Counted from the stretch's first letter, positions 32,908 to 41,669 are shown. The stretch is DNA of 64,000 nucleotides from Chitinophagaceae bacterium (GCA_019638595.1 JAHBTJ010000014.1:1-64000); one strand, 5' to 3'. Numbers and translations are program-made. The notes: generated by a model not told the origin, from the letters alone.

Positions 32908-35313
32908 TCACAACCTGATCCTGTTGTTGAAATACCTGGTAAACCCAAGTGTGAACCATTCGTTTTTTATCAATGAACCGGATGATCCGGGCAGGTAACC
33001 GTTTTCGTACCAGAGGCTCAGGTCTCCCACGGCAGGCCAGTTGCAGCGCAGGTTACAATAACCGCCGGTCTTTACTTCCACCCGGTTATACTGGTTGATC
33101 TTTGCCCCAAAGCCCGCCACCACTTTTTTAAGCCATGTTACAGCCAGCCCGCCCTCCATTACATCGAGCGAATACCGGTTGTTGGCAGTGCGCGCATACC
33201 CGATATTGGCGGTAAACATCCGGAACATGAACTGGTGTGCGGTATAAAAATGACCGGCATTATAGTACACAAATCCTGTATCGCTGCCTGAGTTGTAAAA
33301 GCGATTGTACATGACGCTCCCGTTGGCCGTCATTAACCCGATTGTATAAGCATGCGCCATATGAATGTTCAGCGACTGGTAACGGTTCTCAGCTACCTGG
33401 TTGCCCACCATGGTGTATTGCGAGGAAGGCATATACCCCACTGTTAAAGAGGGAAGCTTACGCCTGCGAAAGGTAGCGGACAAAGAAGTGAATACGGTAT
33501 TGCTGTTGTATTGCTGAACCACAAAAGGATTGCTGTAATCGTTTTTTCGTGCAGACGCCATCACCCGGAGCTGCCTTTTAAGCAGGTATTGCTCCGCCCT
33601 TATGCTCCACGTGCTGGCATTGGCATTTACCCGGTAGTTGGTAAAATTCTGGAAGTTGATGCCTGTTTTCTGGTAATACCCTTCTATACGCGTTTTCGTG
33701 GAAGGAATATACCCGTAGGCTTTTACGGAATAAGCCTTGTTGGTATGATCATTCAGCCGGAAGCCCTGTGTTTTGCTCCCCTGCTCATACGCATACACCG
33801 GGCTGGTAGACTGGGCGGCTTCTGCCGTAACCCGTATATACTGCCCTATCACCCACTGCGCTTCAATGCTCATGCCGCTCAGGGGAGAAGCGGCTAACCC
33901 GCCGTTGGATATGATCTGCTTGCGCCCGGTATAGCCGGTAAGAATGAGATGGTTCCCTTCTTTCAGCCCATAGCCTATGCTGCCGGCATATACATGCTGC
34001 TTAACCGGCGAAGGTTTTCCGTAAATAAAATCACGGGTTCTGAAGTCTATTTTGCCGGCGGTAAATGCCAGGTACAGGTTGTACGCGTTGTACTCGAAAT
34101 TGATGCCTGACACATTCAGATTGTTCACGGAAAGGCTGGTCATGCGGGGCAGGGTTCTTCCTACAGCAAAGGCTCTGATGGCATATACCGTATTCAGCAG
34201 GCGTTGCGTTTTTTTATCTTTCACGCCTGCCTCCTGTAATTCTTTTTGAATGAGCCGCGTACCCTGTTCGGTATAAATATTGCGGTCAATCAGCTTTTTA
34301 AGCGCCTGTATTTTTTTGAGATTGCCGTTATAAACAGATTGCAGGGAATCGGCTGCATGCTGCAGCGTTGCGCTCAGCCGTTGCTTCTCCTCGTACAGCT
34401 TCACAAAATATTCGGCAGACCTGATCACGCCTTCTTTGTCGGGCAGCTCCATCGGTAACTGGTCGCGGTATGCTAAATATTTTTTGCTTTGCAGGTATTT
34501 GTTCAGCCACTCCCTTTCATTGAGGAGGTGGCGGAGCCCCCGGGCCTTCTGCAAATTGGCCTTCAACTGGTCACTGAGCCCGGCAGGCTGAATACTTTGC
34601 AAAGCGCCGGAAAGCCGGTTGCGCAGTTGCTGTTGTTTTAAGCGCCTGAACTCAGGTCCATTGAACTCTACCCGGAAATCGTGATAGTCGCGCAGGTACT
34701 GCGAATTGCTTTGCCTGCCGTAATAGGTTAACCGGAAGGGAATATCGGCAACAGCAAAATCAAGCCCGGCGGTTATCATGTGCTGGCCCAGGTTCGACTC
34801 TACGAACGGCGTATCCAGCAGGGAGCGAAACATGTAATTATACTGAACATATCCCCCTCCTACCTGCATTATGGAGGAAGGCGTTTCCATATTGTAAGGC
34901 AGCAGGGATGCCAGTTTTTTCTTCAGTGTTGCCGAGTCCGGCTTTTTAAGCTTTTCTTTTATGGGATCCAATGCCGCCGCCCATTGTTCCGCGGGTAAAC
35001 GCCTGAGACGGCTCCGTATGCTATCCTTATTCATGCGACTGCTGTCGTAGCCGATACTTTTCAGCAGCAGCTTTGCCGCAGAGTCTTTGCCGGATACAAT
35101 GGAATCACGCGTATTATACCGGTGTACTATTGGAGCAAATATTCCGGGATTAATAATACTGTCAACAGAATTTTTGAACTTAAAAACAGAGGATGAATCA
35201 TGGTCATTATCCGGCTTTACATCCTGGGATATCAATATTCCCGGAATGAATAAAGCTAGCATCATTAAATTGCATGCCGGCATACATTTTATAAGTATGC
35301 TGCGTAAATGCAT
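32908..35313 (-). CDS. Probable outer-membrane beta-barrel protein, first gene of the Rhs operon
   Basis: The 801-aa product has a signal peptide (hydrophobic MMLALFIPGILIS) and an N-terminal part with charged helices and coiled-coil-like character (EEKQRLSATLQHAADSLQSV). Its second half is made of short amphipathic strands with frequent aromatic ends (YAYEQGSKTQGFRLNDHTN, AYSVKAYGYIPSTKTRIEGY, WFTLGFTRYFNNRIRL), as in outer-membrane barrels. The gene leads the operon and a -7-like box lies 26 bases upstream of its start. A role in exporting or displaying the Rhs proteins is plausible from context but not shown. I recognise no named family. Confidence 0.6.
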   Translation of the reverse strand: MHLRSILIKCMPACNLMMLALFIPGILISQDVKPDNDHDSSSVFKFKNSVDSIINPGIFAPIVHRYNTRDSIVSGKDSAAKLLLKSIGYDSSRMNKDSIRSRLRRLPAEQWAAALDPIKEKLKKPDSATLKKKLASLLPYNMETPSSIMQVGGGYVQYNYMFRSLLDTPFVESNLGQHMITAGLDFAVADIPFRLTYYGRQSNSQYLRDYHDFRVEFNGPEFRRLKQQQLRNRLSGALQSIQPAGLSDQLKANLQKARGLRHLLNEREWLNKYLQSKKYLAYRDQLPMELPDKEGVIRSAEYFVKLYEEKQRLSATLQHAADSLQSVYNGNLKKIQALKKLIDRNIYTEQGTRLIQKELQEAGVKDKKTQRLLNTVYAIRAFAVGRTLPRMTSLSVNNLNVSGINFEYNAYNLYLAFTAGKIDFRTRDFIYGKPSPVKQHVYAGSIGYGLKEGNHLILTGYTGRKQIISNGGLAASPLSGMSIEAQWVIGQYIRVTAEAAQSTSPVYAYEQGSKTQGFRLNDHTNKAYSVKAYGYIPSTKTRIEGYYQKTGINFQNFTNYRVNANASTWSIRAEQYLLKRQLRVMASARKNDYSNPFVVQQYNSNTVFTSLSATFRRRKLPSLTVGYMPSSQYTMVGNQVAENRYQSLNIHMAHAYTIGLMTANGSVMYNRFYNSGSDTGFVYYNAGHFYTAHQFMFRMFTANIGYARTANNRYSLDVMEGGLAVTWLKKVVAGFGAKINQYNRVEVKTGGYCNLRCNWPAVGDLSLWYENGYLPGSSGSLIKNEWFTLGFTRYFNNRIRL

Positions 35314-35338
35314 TATAGTTGGTTTAGATTAGGTAATC

Positions 35339-35346
35339 CAAACCTA
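35339..35346 (-). promoter_or_regulatory. Possible -7 box of the Rhs operon
   Basis: The minus strand reads TAGGTTTG, matching the Bacteroidetes TAnnTTTG element, 26 bases before the start at 35313. A TTTG further upstream (about 24 bases) could be the -33 element, though the spacing is slightly long. The surroundings are AT-rich. Confidence 0.4.
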
Positions 35347-35545
35347 GAATTATTTTTTTGAAATCCATAACAAACAGTTAACATTTTTTTAAAAAACTAC
35401 CAAATTAAGTGCTTACCTGTATGCACCTTTAAATACTAACATGTAGACTTTCTTAACGGAAACGGTACCGGGTATAGAAACAACCCTATGGGAGTATGAT
35501 TTTCATAACATACCGGCGCAGGTTTGGTAGTCCCGCCACTGCGGG

Positions 35546-35634
35546 GCTTTGTACGTAAGCAAGGGACGTTGCGGGGGGAAACCATGGTCACTTCTTAGCC
35601 AAATCTACATCTTGCAACAATATGTAATTACAAA
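35546..35634. repeat. Direct repeat copy 1
   Basis: Begins GCTTTGTACGTAAGCAAGGG and includes CTTCTTAGCCAAATCTACAT and CAACAATATGTAATTACAAA. It is nearly the same sequence as 35824-35912 and has no coding potential. Confidence 0.7.
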
Positions 35635-35823
35635 CATCATATACGCCCTGCACGCTCTGGCGCAGGTCGCCTGACCATAAACGTTTCAAACCTGCGAAAA
35701 TGCCGCTCCTACGGAGCTTTGTCAATACGTTACTTTATAAGTGCCACCAAACTTTCGCGTCTATGACGCTATAAAATTGTTGATATGGCAGCCTTGGTTC
35801 TCCGCAATGTCTCCTTGTGCAAA

Positions 35824-35912
35824 GCTTTGTGCGTAAGCAAGGGACGTTGCGGAGGAATTCATAGTCACTTCTTAGCCAAATCTATATCTTGCAACAATAT
35901 GTAATTACAAAT
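35824..35912. repeat. Direct repeat copy 2
   Basis: Begins GCTTTGTGCGTAAGCAAGGG and includes CTTCTTAGCCAAATCTATAT and CAACAATATGTAATTACAAA. It differs from copy 1 at a few bases only. Confidence 0.7.
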
Positions 35913-36078
35913 TTCATGAATTCTTTGGTCTCCGGTAATATAATATTTGGCAGAACTGAGTATATAATCTTTCCGTTAAACTAATACGCTTTCCACCTAC
36001 CGCAGCGTCGCCTGCCAACGCACAGGCTAAACGCGGCAGACACTGCGGAGAAATTTAGAGTAATGACAAGGGCTAAAC

Positions 36079-36140
36079 AAGTAACGTCTAAGCACCGGCC
36101 TGGCTTCGCTATTTCATCCTGCTGCCAAACCGGCGCTGGA
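36079..36140 (-). repeat. Dispersed imperfect inverted repeat P4
   Basis: AGTAACGTCTAAGCACCGG at the left and AAACCGGCGCTGG at the right. It is clearly related to P1-P3 of the toxin archive but lies next to the DUF952 gene, so the element is a general genomic repeat and not specific to the archive. Confidence 0.6.
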
Positions 36141-36171
36141 AAAAGATGGTTGAGCAGAGCTTTTCTTTGCT

Positions 36172-36477
36172 TTAATTATGAACAGGATCAACGGCTACTA
36201 CGGCAGCCAGGTTGATGGGACCGTAAATATGAGGGAAAGTATCTTCGATGGCGTTGGACCAGTCGTATATCAACTGGCTGGTGAGTTTTTCCGTATCAAT
36301 GGTAAGCTTAACAAGATCGCTTTTACCTGAAAAATATCTTTTCAGCACATCGGCTACCTGCCGGTCTTCACTGCAATGAATAAACCCTTCCTCTTTAAGC
36401 GAAGAAGATTCATACTGTCCGGCCTCTTGGGCGCTCTTCCATTCCTCATTGGTAGTAATGTGGTAAATAAGTGGCAT
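36172..36477 (-). CDS. DUF952 domain protein
   Basis: The 101-aa product matches the small DUF952 family: LIYHITTNEEWKSAQEAGQY, the EEGFIHCSEDRQV block, LVKLTIDTEKL, and the terminal FPHIYGPINLAAVVAV. The family is of unknown function and distantly resembles ADP-ribosyltransferase folds. The gene lies 25 bases downstream of aroC on the same strand and may be the last gene of the aromatic cluster transcript, though nothing in its family ties it to that pathway. Confidence 0.8.
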   Translation of the reverse strand: MPLIYHITTNEEWKSAQEAGQYESSSLKEEGFIHCSEDRQVADVLKRYFSGKSDLVKLTIDTEKLTSQLIYDWSNAIEDTFPHIYGPINLAAVVAVDPVHN

Positions 36478-36502
36478 AACGATCGTTTACTTACAATTGA
36501 AC

Positions 36503-37501
36503 CTACAATATACGTTTTATCTTTTGCTCAGCAAGCATGAGGTCGCAAAGCACAAAAGCCGTAACAGCTTCCAGCACCACCGGTACGCGCAGGGCTATGC
36601 ACAGGTCGTGACGCCCTTTTACCGAAAAGCTTTCTGTTTCGCCCGTTTCCCAGTTAAGCGTTTGCTGTATTTTAGGAGTAGAAGACGTGGGTTTGATAGC
36701 GATCCTGAATACCAGCCCGTTGCCGTTACTGATGCCGCCTACAACTCCTCCCGCATGGTTAGTAGCTGTTCGCCCGCTCATATCGGCAATAGCATCATTA
36801 TGCCCGCTGCCAAACATGCGCGCCGCGGCAAAGCCGGTTCCGAACTCTATACCCCGCACGGCAGGTATGGCAAATACGGCATGACTGATCAGCGATTCGG
36901 CCGAGTCGAAAAAAGGTTCACCTAAGCCGGCAGGTAAACCATTCACCCTGCATTCCACAATACCGCCTATGCTGTCTTTCGCATCAATAGCTTTCTGCAA
37001 CCCTTTTTCCAGGTCGCTTTCGCCTCCTATTTCCAGTATGTTCGCCACTACTTCTACTCCGGAATACGCCAGCAGCTTTTTGGCTATTACGCCGGCAGCT
37101 ACCAATGCCACTGTCAGCCTGCCGCTGAAATGCCCGCCGCCCCTGTAATCTTCATAACCTCCAAACTTTTGATGCGCCACAAAGTCCGCGTGCCCCGGGC
37201 GTGGTACGGCCCTTTGTTTCTGGTAATCGCCCGAACGGGTATTGTTATTTTCAAAAAGGATGGTAATGGGCGCCCCGGTGGTAGTATCGTTAAAGATGCC
37301 ACTTTTAAAAATGGGCAGATCAGATTCCTGGCGGGGAGTAGTGCCTTTCTGCGTACCACCTTTCCTTCTTTCAATGTCTGTCAAAAAATCTTCTACTTTT
37401 AACGGCAATCCTGCCGGGCAGCCATCAATTGAAATGCCTACGCTTTCTCCATGCGACTCACCAAAAATATGAATGCGGAATAACCTGCCAAAAGAGTTCA
37501 T
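36503..37501 (-). CDS. aroC: Chorismate synthase
   Basis: The 332-aa enzyme converts 5-enolpyruvylshikimate-3-phosphate to chorismate using reduced FMN, the last shikimate pathway step. The family signatures are present: FGESHGESVGISIDGCPAG, RPGHADFVAHQKFGGYEDYR with the GGGHFSGR loop, and GSGHNDAIADMSGR near the middle. The length is slightly shorter than the typical 350-390 residues. It lies 21 bases after aroA on the same strand, so the two are probably co-transcribed, with aroB before them. Confidence 0.95.
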   Translation of the reverse strand: MNSFGRLFRIHIFGESHGESVGISIDGCPAGLPLKVEDFLTDIERRKGGTQKGTTPRQESDLPIFKSGIFNDTTTGAPITILFENNNTRSGDYQKQRAVPRPGHADFVAHQKFGGYEDYRGGGHFSGRLTVALVAAGVIAKKLLAYSGVEVVANILEIGGESDLEKGLQKAIDAKDSIGGIVECRVNGLPAGLGEPFFDSAESLISHAVFAIPAVRGIEFGTGFAAARMFGSGHNDAIADMSGRTATNHAGGVVGGISNGNGLVFRIAIKPTSSTPKIQQTLNWETGETESFSVKGRHDLCIALRVPVVLEAVTAFVLCDLMLAEQKIKRIL

Positions 37502-37522
37502 ATAGTATATTACTGATTGAAA

Positions 37523-38809
37523 TTAATGTATACGCCGTACTTCAACCGCGGCGCCTATGCCGCGAATATCATCATAAAAGTCGGGATAAGATTTATTGAT
37601 GGCTTCGGCATCGCTGATCACTGTTTCGCCAACGGCTTTCAGCGCGGCGGTAGCGCATGCCATCGCTATACGATGATCGTGGCGGGAATGTACATGGGCG
37701 CCCTTTAAGCCATTACCGCCATGCACCTGCATCACATCCTCCTCCAGGTCAATCCGCAGCCCCATTTTACCAAATTCATCCTGTAAGGTAAGTCCCCGGT
37801 TGCTTTCTTTATGCGCCAGCCGGCTTACTCCTTTAATAGAAGTAGTTCCGGTACAATAAGCGGCCAGCGCCACCAGCGGTGGAAAAAGGTCGGGACAATC
37901 GGTAGCGTCAAAGCTAAAGGCTTTTAATTCCTGCGGGTACAAACGGATACGGTCACCCGAAATTTCCATGCCGGCGCCCGCGTCTTTCAACGCTTCCAGT
38001 ATTTTTTTATCCGCCTGGGCAGACGAAGGATCCAGTCCTTTTACTTCTACCGCCCCGGCTATGGCGCCCGCTACCAGCAGGAAAGCGCCTCCGCTCCAGT
38101 CGCCTTCTACGGTATAGGTAACTTTATTTTCTTTTTTGGCAACAGGAGTATTGTCAAAATAAAACGATTCATACTTATTATTCACCGGGGTTTTCAACCC
38201 GAAGGCTTCCATTACTTTTAAAGTAAGATCTATATAGGGGCGGCTTTTCAGGTTGGTTACCCGGATGCTTACATTCCGCGCGCCTGCAGCCGCATACGCC
38301 ATCAGCAAACCCGTAAGAAATTGTGAGCTCAGGGAACCGTCTATTTCAATATCTGCCGGTTGCAATGGCCCGGTAAGCGTAATGGGAAGCCTTCCCTTAT
38401 TGGACTGAACGGTTACGCCTAAACGAGGCAATACTTCATCGAAAAAATCCATCGGCCTCGTCAATAAGCTTCCTTCACCGTTAATGGTAACCGCAGTAGC
38501 ATGCAATGCTATCAATGGCGCGAACATACGTATGCCCAGCCCGCTTTCGCCGCAGTTAACCGCTACCGGCGTATTTTCGCTGCTGCTGTTTACCTGTATT
38601 TCATGGGGAGAAATATGCTTAACAGCCGCACCCAATGCCTGTATAACGCCCAATGCCGCCTGGTCGTCGTTGGAATGGCCCGGGTTTACAATAGTAGCTT
38701 CCCCTTTTGTTATCAATGCCGCGGCACATGCGCGCTGCATAGAGCTTTTGGAAGCAGGCGCCTGCATTTTTCCGGATAACGTAGAAGGATGTATGGTAGC
38801 GATCATCAT
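37523..38809 (-). CDS. aroA: 3-phosphoshikimate 1-carboxyvinyltransferase (EPSP synthase)
   Basis: The 428-aa enzyme transfers the enolpyruvyl group of PEP to shikimate-3-phosphate. Visible motifs are PASKSSMQRACAAALIT at the N-terminus, LLTRPMDFFDEVLPRLGV, SSQFLTGLLMAYA, RLAHKESNRG and HDHRIAMACA. The PEP-binding loop, usually containing N-A-G-T, reads NCGESGLGIRMFAP here, a divergent form that may affect inhibitor binding. Its start overlaps the aroB stop by one base (TAATG), so translation is coupled. Confidence 0.93.
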   Translation of the reverse strand: MMIATIHPSTLSGKMQAPASKSSMQRACAAALITKGEATIVNPGHSNDDQAALGVIQALGAAVKHISPHEIQVNSSSENTPVAVNCGESGLGIRMFAPLIALHATAVTINGEGSLLTRPMDFFDEVLPRLGVTVQSNKGRLPITLTGPLQPADIEIDGSLSSQFLTGLLMAYAAAGARNVSIRVTNLKSRPYIDLTLKVMEAFGLKTPVNNKYESFYFDNTPVAKKENKVTYTVEGDWSGGAFLLVAGAIAGAVEVKGLDPSSAQADKKILEALKDAGAGMEISGDRIRLYPQELKAFSFDATDCPDLFPPLVALAAYCTGTTSIKGVSRLAHKESNRGLTLQDEFGKMGLRIDLEEDVMQVHGGNGLKGAHVHSRHDHRIAMACATAALKAVGETVISDAEAINKSYPDFYDDIRGIGAAVEVRRIH

Positions 38810-39828
38810 TATAATGCGGTTATAATTTTATCCAGTTGTTGTAAAGCGATAGGTTGAATAACTCCTTTGCCTATCCTGTCGAGCAATACATAGCTCATCT
38901 CTTTTTGTACTCTTTTCTTATCCATCTTCAATACTTCCAGCACTTTGGGCTTATCAAACTCGGCATAGGTGGGAAGCTTGTATTGTTCAAGCACCGAAAT
39001 TACTTTTTCAGCGTCTTTAAAGCCACGTAAACGACCGGATATAAGGGAGGCATATGTCATGCCGATAGATATGGCCTGCCCGTGGGAAAGCTCATACTGG
39101 TTTTCAAGCGCATGCCCCAGCGTATGACCAAAGTTCAGCAGCTTCCGGTCGCCTTTTTCAAATTCATCCTTCTGCACTACTTTTATTTTGATCAGCGCGT
39201 TCCGCCTGATGAGCGAAGCCATCTTCTTCTTATCCTTACGATAATTTTCCAGCGAATGCTGCTCCAGTTCAGCAAACATAGCCGCGTCTTTAATGCAGGC
39301 ATGCTTAATGATTTCAGCAAAGCCGTTTTGCCATTCGCTTTCCGGCAGCGATCCAAGCAGCTTCAGGTCGTGCAAAATAAAAGAAGGCTGGCGGATAATA
39401 CCTACCATGTTTTTATATACGCCCACATCAATCCCGTTTTTGCCGCCGATACTTGCATCTACCATTGCCAGCACCGATGTGGGTATAAACCCGAAGCTGA
39501 TGCCCCGCATATACACCGAAGCAACGTATCCCGTAATATCTGTAATTACCCCGCCGCCAATCCCCACAAGCGTTGTTTTACGGTCGGCTTCCATTTCTAT
39601 CATTTTTTCGATGATAGTATCCACGGTGGCCTGTACTTTGAACTCTTCACCGGGCTTGAGTACAATTACATTCCACCCTTTGAACTTTGGCTCATGGGCA
39701 TTGAATATATTTTCATCGGTAATAATAATAGCCGATTTATTGTCAGCGATCTTTTTCAGGTTCGAAAAAGCTCCGTCGAAATAGTATTGCGTGGAAGCCT
39801 TGCTGAATTTGTATGTTTCGGGAGTCAA
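38809..39828 (-). CDS. aroB: 3-dehydroquinate synthase
   Basis: The 339-aa NAD- and metal-dependent enzyme cyclises DAHP to 3-dehydroquinate. Motifs are GGGVITDITGYVASVYMRG (nucleotide binding), PTSVLAMVDASIGGKNGID (substrate and metal site) and LNFGHTLGHALE with the metal-binding His residues. It leads the tightly packed aroB-aroA-aroC set. The 240 bases upstream hold word-like repeats and no obvious promoter box. Confidence 0.95.
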   Translation of the reverse strand: MTPETYKFSKASTQYYFDGAFSNLKKIADNKSAIIITDENIFNAHEPKFKGWNVIVLKPGEEFKVQATVDTIIEKMIEMEADRKTTLVGIGGGVITDITGYVASVYMRGISFGFIPTSVLAMVDASIGGKNGIDVGVYKNMVGIIRQPSFILHDLKLLGSLPESEWQNGFAEIIKHACIKDAAMFAELEQHSLENYRKDKKKMASLIRRNALIKIKVVQKDEFEKGDRKLLNFGHTLGHALENQYELSHGQAISIGMTYASLISGRLRGFKDAEKVISVLEQYKLPTYAEFDKPKVLEVLKMDKKRVQKEMSYVLLDRIGKGVIQPIALQQLDKIITAL

Positions 39829-39845
39829 AATGATCGTGTTTATGG

Positions 39846-40060
39846 TTTATAAGAGATTTGAAATTCGAGATTTGAAATTTGAAATTTGAGATGTTTGTGG
39901 TTTATAGTTTATTGTTTATAGTTAGAAGACCAAAACTACAAAAACCTGAAACCACAAACTATAAACCCGAAACCTGCAACTTGTAACTTACAACCTGCAA
40001 CAGCCATCAAATCTCAAACCTGTCCGCCGTGGCGGATTTCAAATCTCAAATCAGCATTTA
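39846..40060. repeat. Word-like intergenic repeat with large inverted arms
   Basis: A low-complexity stretch is built of permuted phrases: GAGATTTGAAATTCGAG and GTTTGTGGTTTATAGTTT at the left, AACCACAAACTATAAACCC and ATTTCAAATCTCAAATC at the right. The outer and inner phrases are near-complementary, so the stretch could form a long imperfect hairpin. A small perfect stem TCCGCC-GT-GGCGGA lies near 40025. It lies directly downstream of the RAYT gene. Confidence 0.65.
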
Positions 40061-40072
40061 TAGCTGACAGCT

Positions 40073-40510
40073 TCATTTCTTCAGTTCCGCCACCATTTTT
40101 TCAAACGCGGCAAGCTCTTCTTCCAGCGATTTGGTTTGATGGTACTCTTCCTGCCGGTTGATATACTCCGCTGATTTGTTTACATTCGAAGGACTTACGG
40201 AATAGGCGTGATAACCATCCTCCCAGCTAAAATGTGCCGGTAAAAACCGGTTGGCATTGATCCATTCTTCCGCATCAGCCTTCAACTGCTTTACCACTTC
40301 CTGCACAGGCTGCACAGGCATCAGCTTAAACAGGCAATGCACATGATCATCATAACCATCTACAGCCGTTATTTGTATTCCTTTAGATACCGCATGTTGC
40401 TTCATATACGGAAACAACACTTTTCTCACGATCCGGCTAAGCAGTGGCTGCCCGCCATTCGTACTCCATATCGTGTGTATATAGATATAAGTATGAGTAC
40501 CGCCCGGCAT
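40073..40510 (-). CDS. REP-associated tyrosine transposase-like (Y1/HUH) protein
   Basis: The 145-aa product belongs to the IS200/TnpA_REP-type Y1 transposases: an N-terminal THTYIYIHTIWSTNGGQPLL, the HUH motif in DHVHCLFKLMP, EEWINANRFLPAHFSWEDGY, and the helix SAEYINRQEEYHQ with the candidate catalytic Tyr. These enzymes nick single-stranded DNA at hairpins. No IS200-type ends or companion tnpB are visible, which favours a resident REP-associated enzyme over an active insertion sequence. It sits alone between DAHP synthase and aroB, beside a long imperfect hairpin repeat. Confidence 0.8.
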   Translation of the reverse strand: MPGGTHTYIYIHTIWSTNGGQPLLSRIVRKVLFPYMKQHAVSKGIQITAVDGYDDHVHCLFKLMPVQPVQEVVKQLKADAEEWINANRFLPAHFSWEDGYHAYSVSPSNVNKSAEYINRQEEYHQTKSLEEELAAFEKMVAELKK

Positions 40511-40535
40511 GTATTTATTATACGCCTTCTATAAT

Positions 40536-41624
40536 TCAGGCGTTCATGATCTTGTTCTGGTGATTGATAGATTCCATATGCACCGCATCAAAATATTTGG
40601 TGATGAACTCCTTGCTCAGCCCTATTTTTTCACCCCGTGCAAATGCTCTTTCCAGTATTTCATTCCAGCGGCTTGTTTGCAAAATAGTAATGCCATTATC
40701 CTTTTTATACTGCCCTATTTTTTCCGCCAGCTTCATACGCTGACTAAGTATCTGCATCATTTCATCGTCAAGATGGTTGATCTGCTGACGCAGTTTTTCC
40801 AGCGCGGCATGATATGCTTCCGAATTAACATCTTCTTTTCTCCAAACAATCGCATCCAGCATTTCAGCCAGCTTTTCGGGTGTAACCTGCTGCTTGGCAT
40901 CGCTCCAGGCATTATCCGGGTCAATATGGCTTTCTATCATCAGCCCGTCGAATTGCAGGTCAATGGCTTTTTGCGCCACATCCAGCAAAATATCCCTGCG
41001 GCCGCATATATGCGAAGGATCGTTGATCATCAGCATTTCGGGGTTACGGCGTTTCATTTCAATGGCCAAGTGCCACATGGGCGCATTGCGGTATTCCGTA
41101 TTGCCGTAAGCGCTGAAACCACGATGGATCAGCCCGATCTTTTTAATACCCGCCTTGGCTACCCGCTCCACAGCGCCTGTCCATAATTCAAGATCAGGAT
41201 TAATAGGGTTCTTGATCAATACAGGTACATCCGCGCCGCGCAAAGCATCGGCCACTTCCTGCACGCTGAAGGGGTTCACGGTAGTACGTGCACCGATCCA
41301 CAGCATGTCCACTTCAAAATGCAACGCGTCTTCCACCTGCTTACCGGTAGCCACTTCCACAGTGGTGGGTAAGCCGGTCAGCTTTTTAGCCTGCTGCAGC
41401 CAGGGTAACCCTTTTGCTCCTATTCCCTCAAAGCTTCCGGGTCGGGTGCGGGGTTTCCATATACCCGCTCTCAGCATATCTACCTTACCTGTTTTTGCCA
41501 GGCGTTGTGCTGTTTCAAGCACCTGTGTTTCTGTTTCCGCGCTGCACGGCCCCGAAATGATCAATGGCTTTTTATCCAGCTTTTCAAGCACCACAGCTTT
41601 CATATTATTTTCAACTGCTTGCAT
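40536..41624 (-). CDS. Bifunctional DAHP synthase / chorismate mutase
   Basis: The N-terminal ~260 residues form a type Ibeta (KDO8P-synthase-like) 3-deoxy-7-phosphoheptulonate synthase: PLIISGPCSAETETQV, GIWKPRTRPGSFEGIG, GLPTTVEVATG, GARTTVNPFSVQEVADAL and LMIESHIDPDNA. The C-terminal ~90 residues are an AroQ-type chorismate mutase (LRQQINHLDDEMMQILSQRM, AEKIGQYKKDNGI). The fusion joins the first shikimate step to the branch toward prephenate, and the mutase domain usually serves as a feedback sensor. It supplies prephenate to the PheA and TyrA enzymes encoded upstream. Confidence 0.92.
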   Translation of the reverse strand: MQAVENNMKAVVLEKLDKKPLIISGPCSAETETQVLETAQRLAKTGKVDMLRAGIWKPRTRPGSFEGIGAKGLPWLQQAKKLTGLPTTVEVATGKQVEDALHFEVDMLWIGARTTVNPFSVQEVADALRGADVPVLIKNPINPDLELWTGAVERVAKAGIKKIGLIHRGFSAYGNTEYRNAPMWHLAIEMKRRNPEMLMINDPSHICGRRDILLDVAQKAIDLQFDGLMIESHIDPDNAWSDAKQQVTPEKLAEMLDAIVWRKEDVNSEAYHAALEKLRQQINHLDDEMMQILSQRMKLAEKIGQYKKDNGITILQTSRWNEILERAFARGEKIGLSKEFITKYFDAVHMESINHQNKIMNA

Positions 41625-41669
41625 ATGTTTGTTATTTTGAAATGTTTAAATAGTTATTGTAACTGGTTG

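Larger units (their letters stand above)
35347..36171. other. Long noncoding region with direct repeats
   Basis: About 820 bases contain no convincing gene in any frame. It holds two ~89-base direct repeats (35546-35634 and 35824-35912), short GC-rich phrases such as GTAAGCAAGGGACGTTGCGG, and a copy of dispersed repeat P4 at its right end. Confidence 0.6.

Noticed and set aside
40073-40510. The RAYT-like gene as a complete IS200/IS605 insertion sequence
   Set aside because: No paired subterminal hairpins, target sequence or tnpB could be seen at both ends; the adjacent repeat is of the general word-like type.
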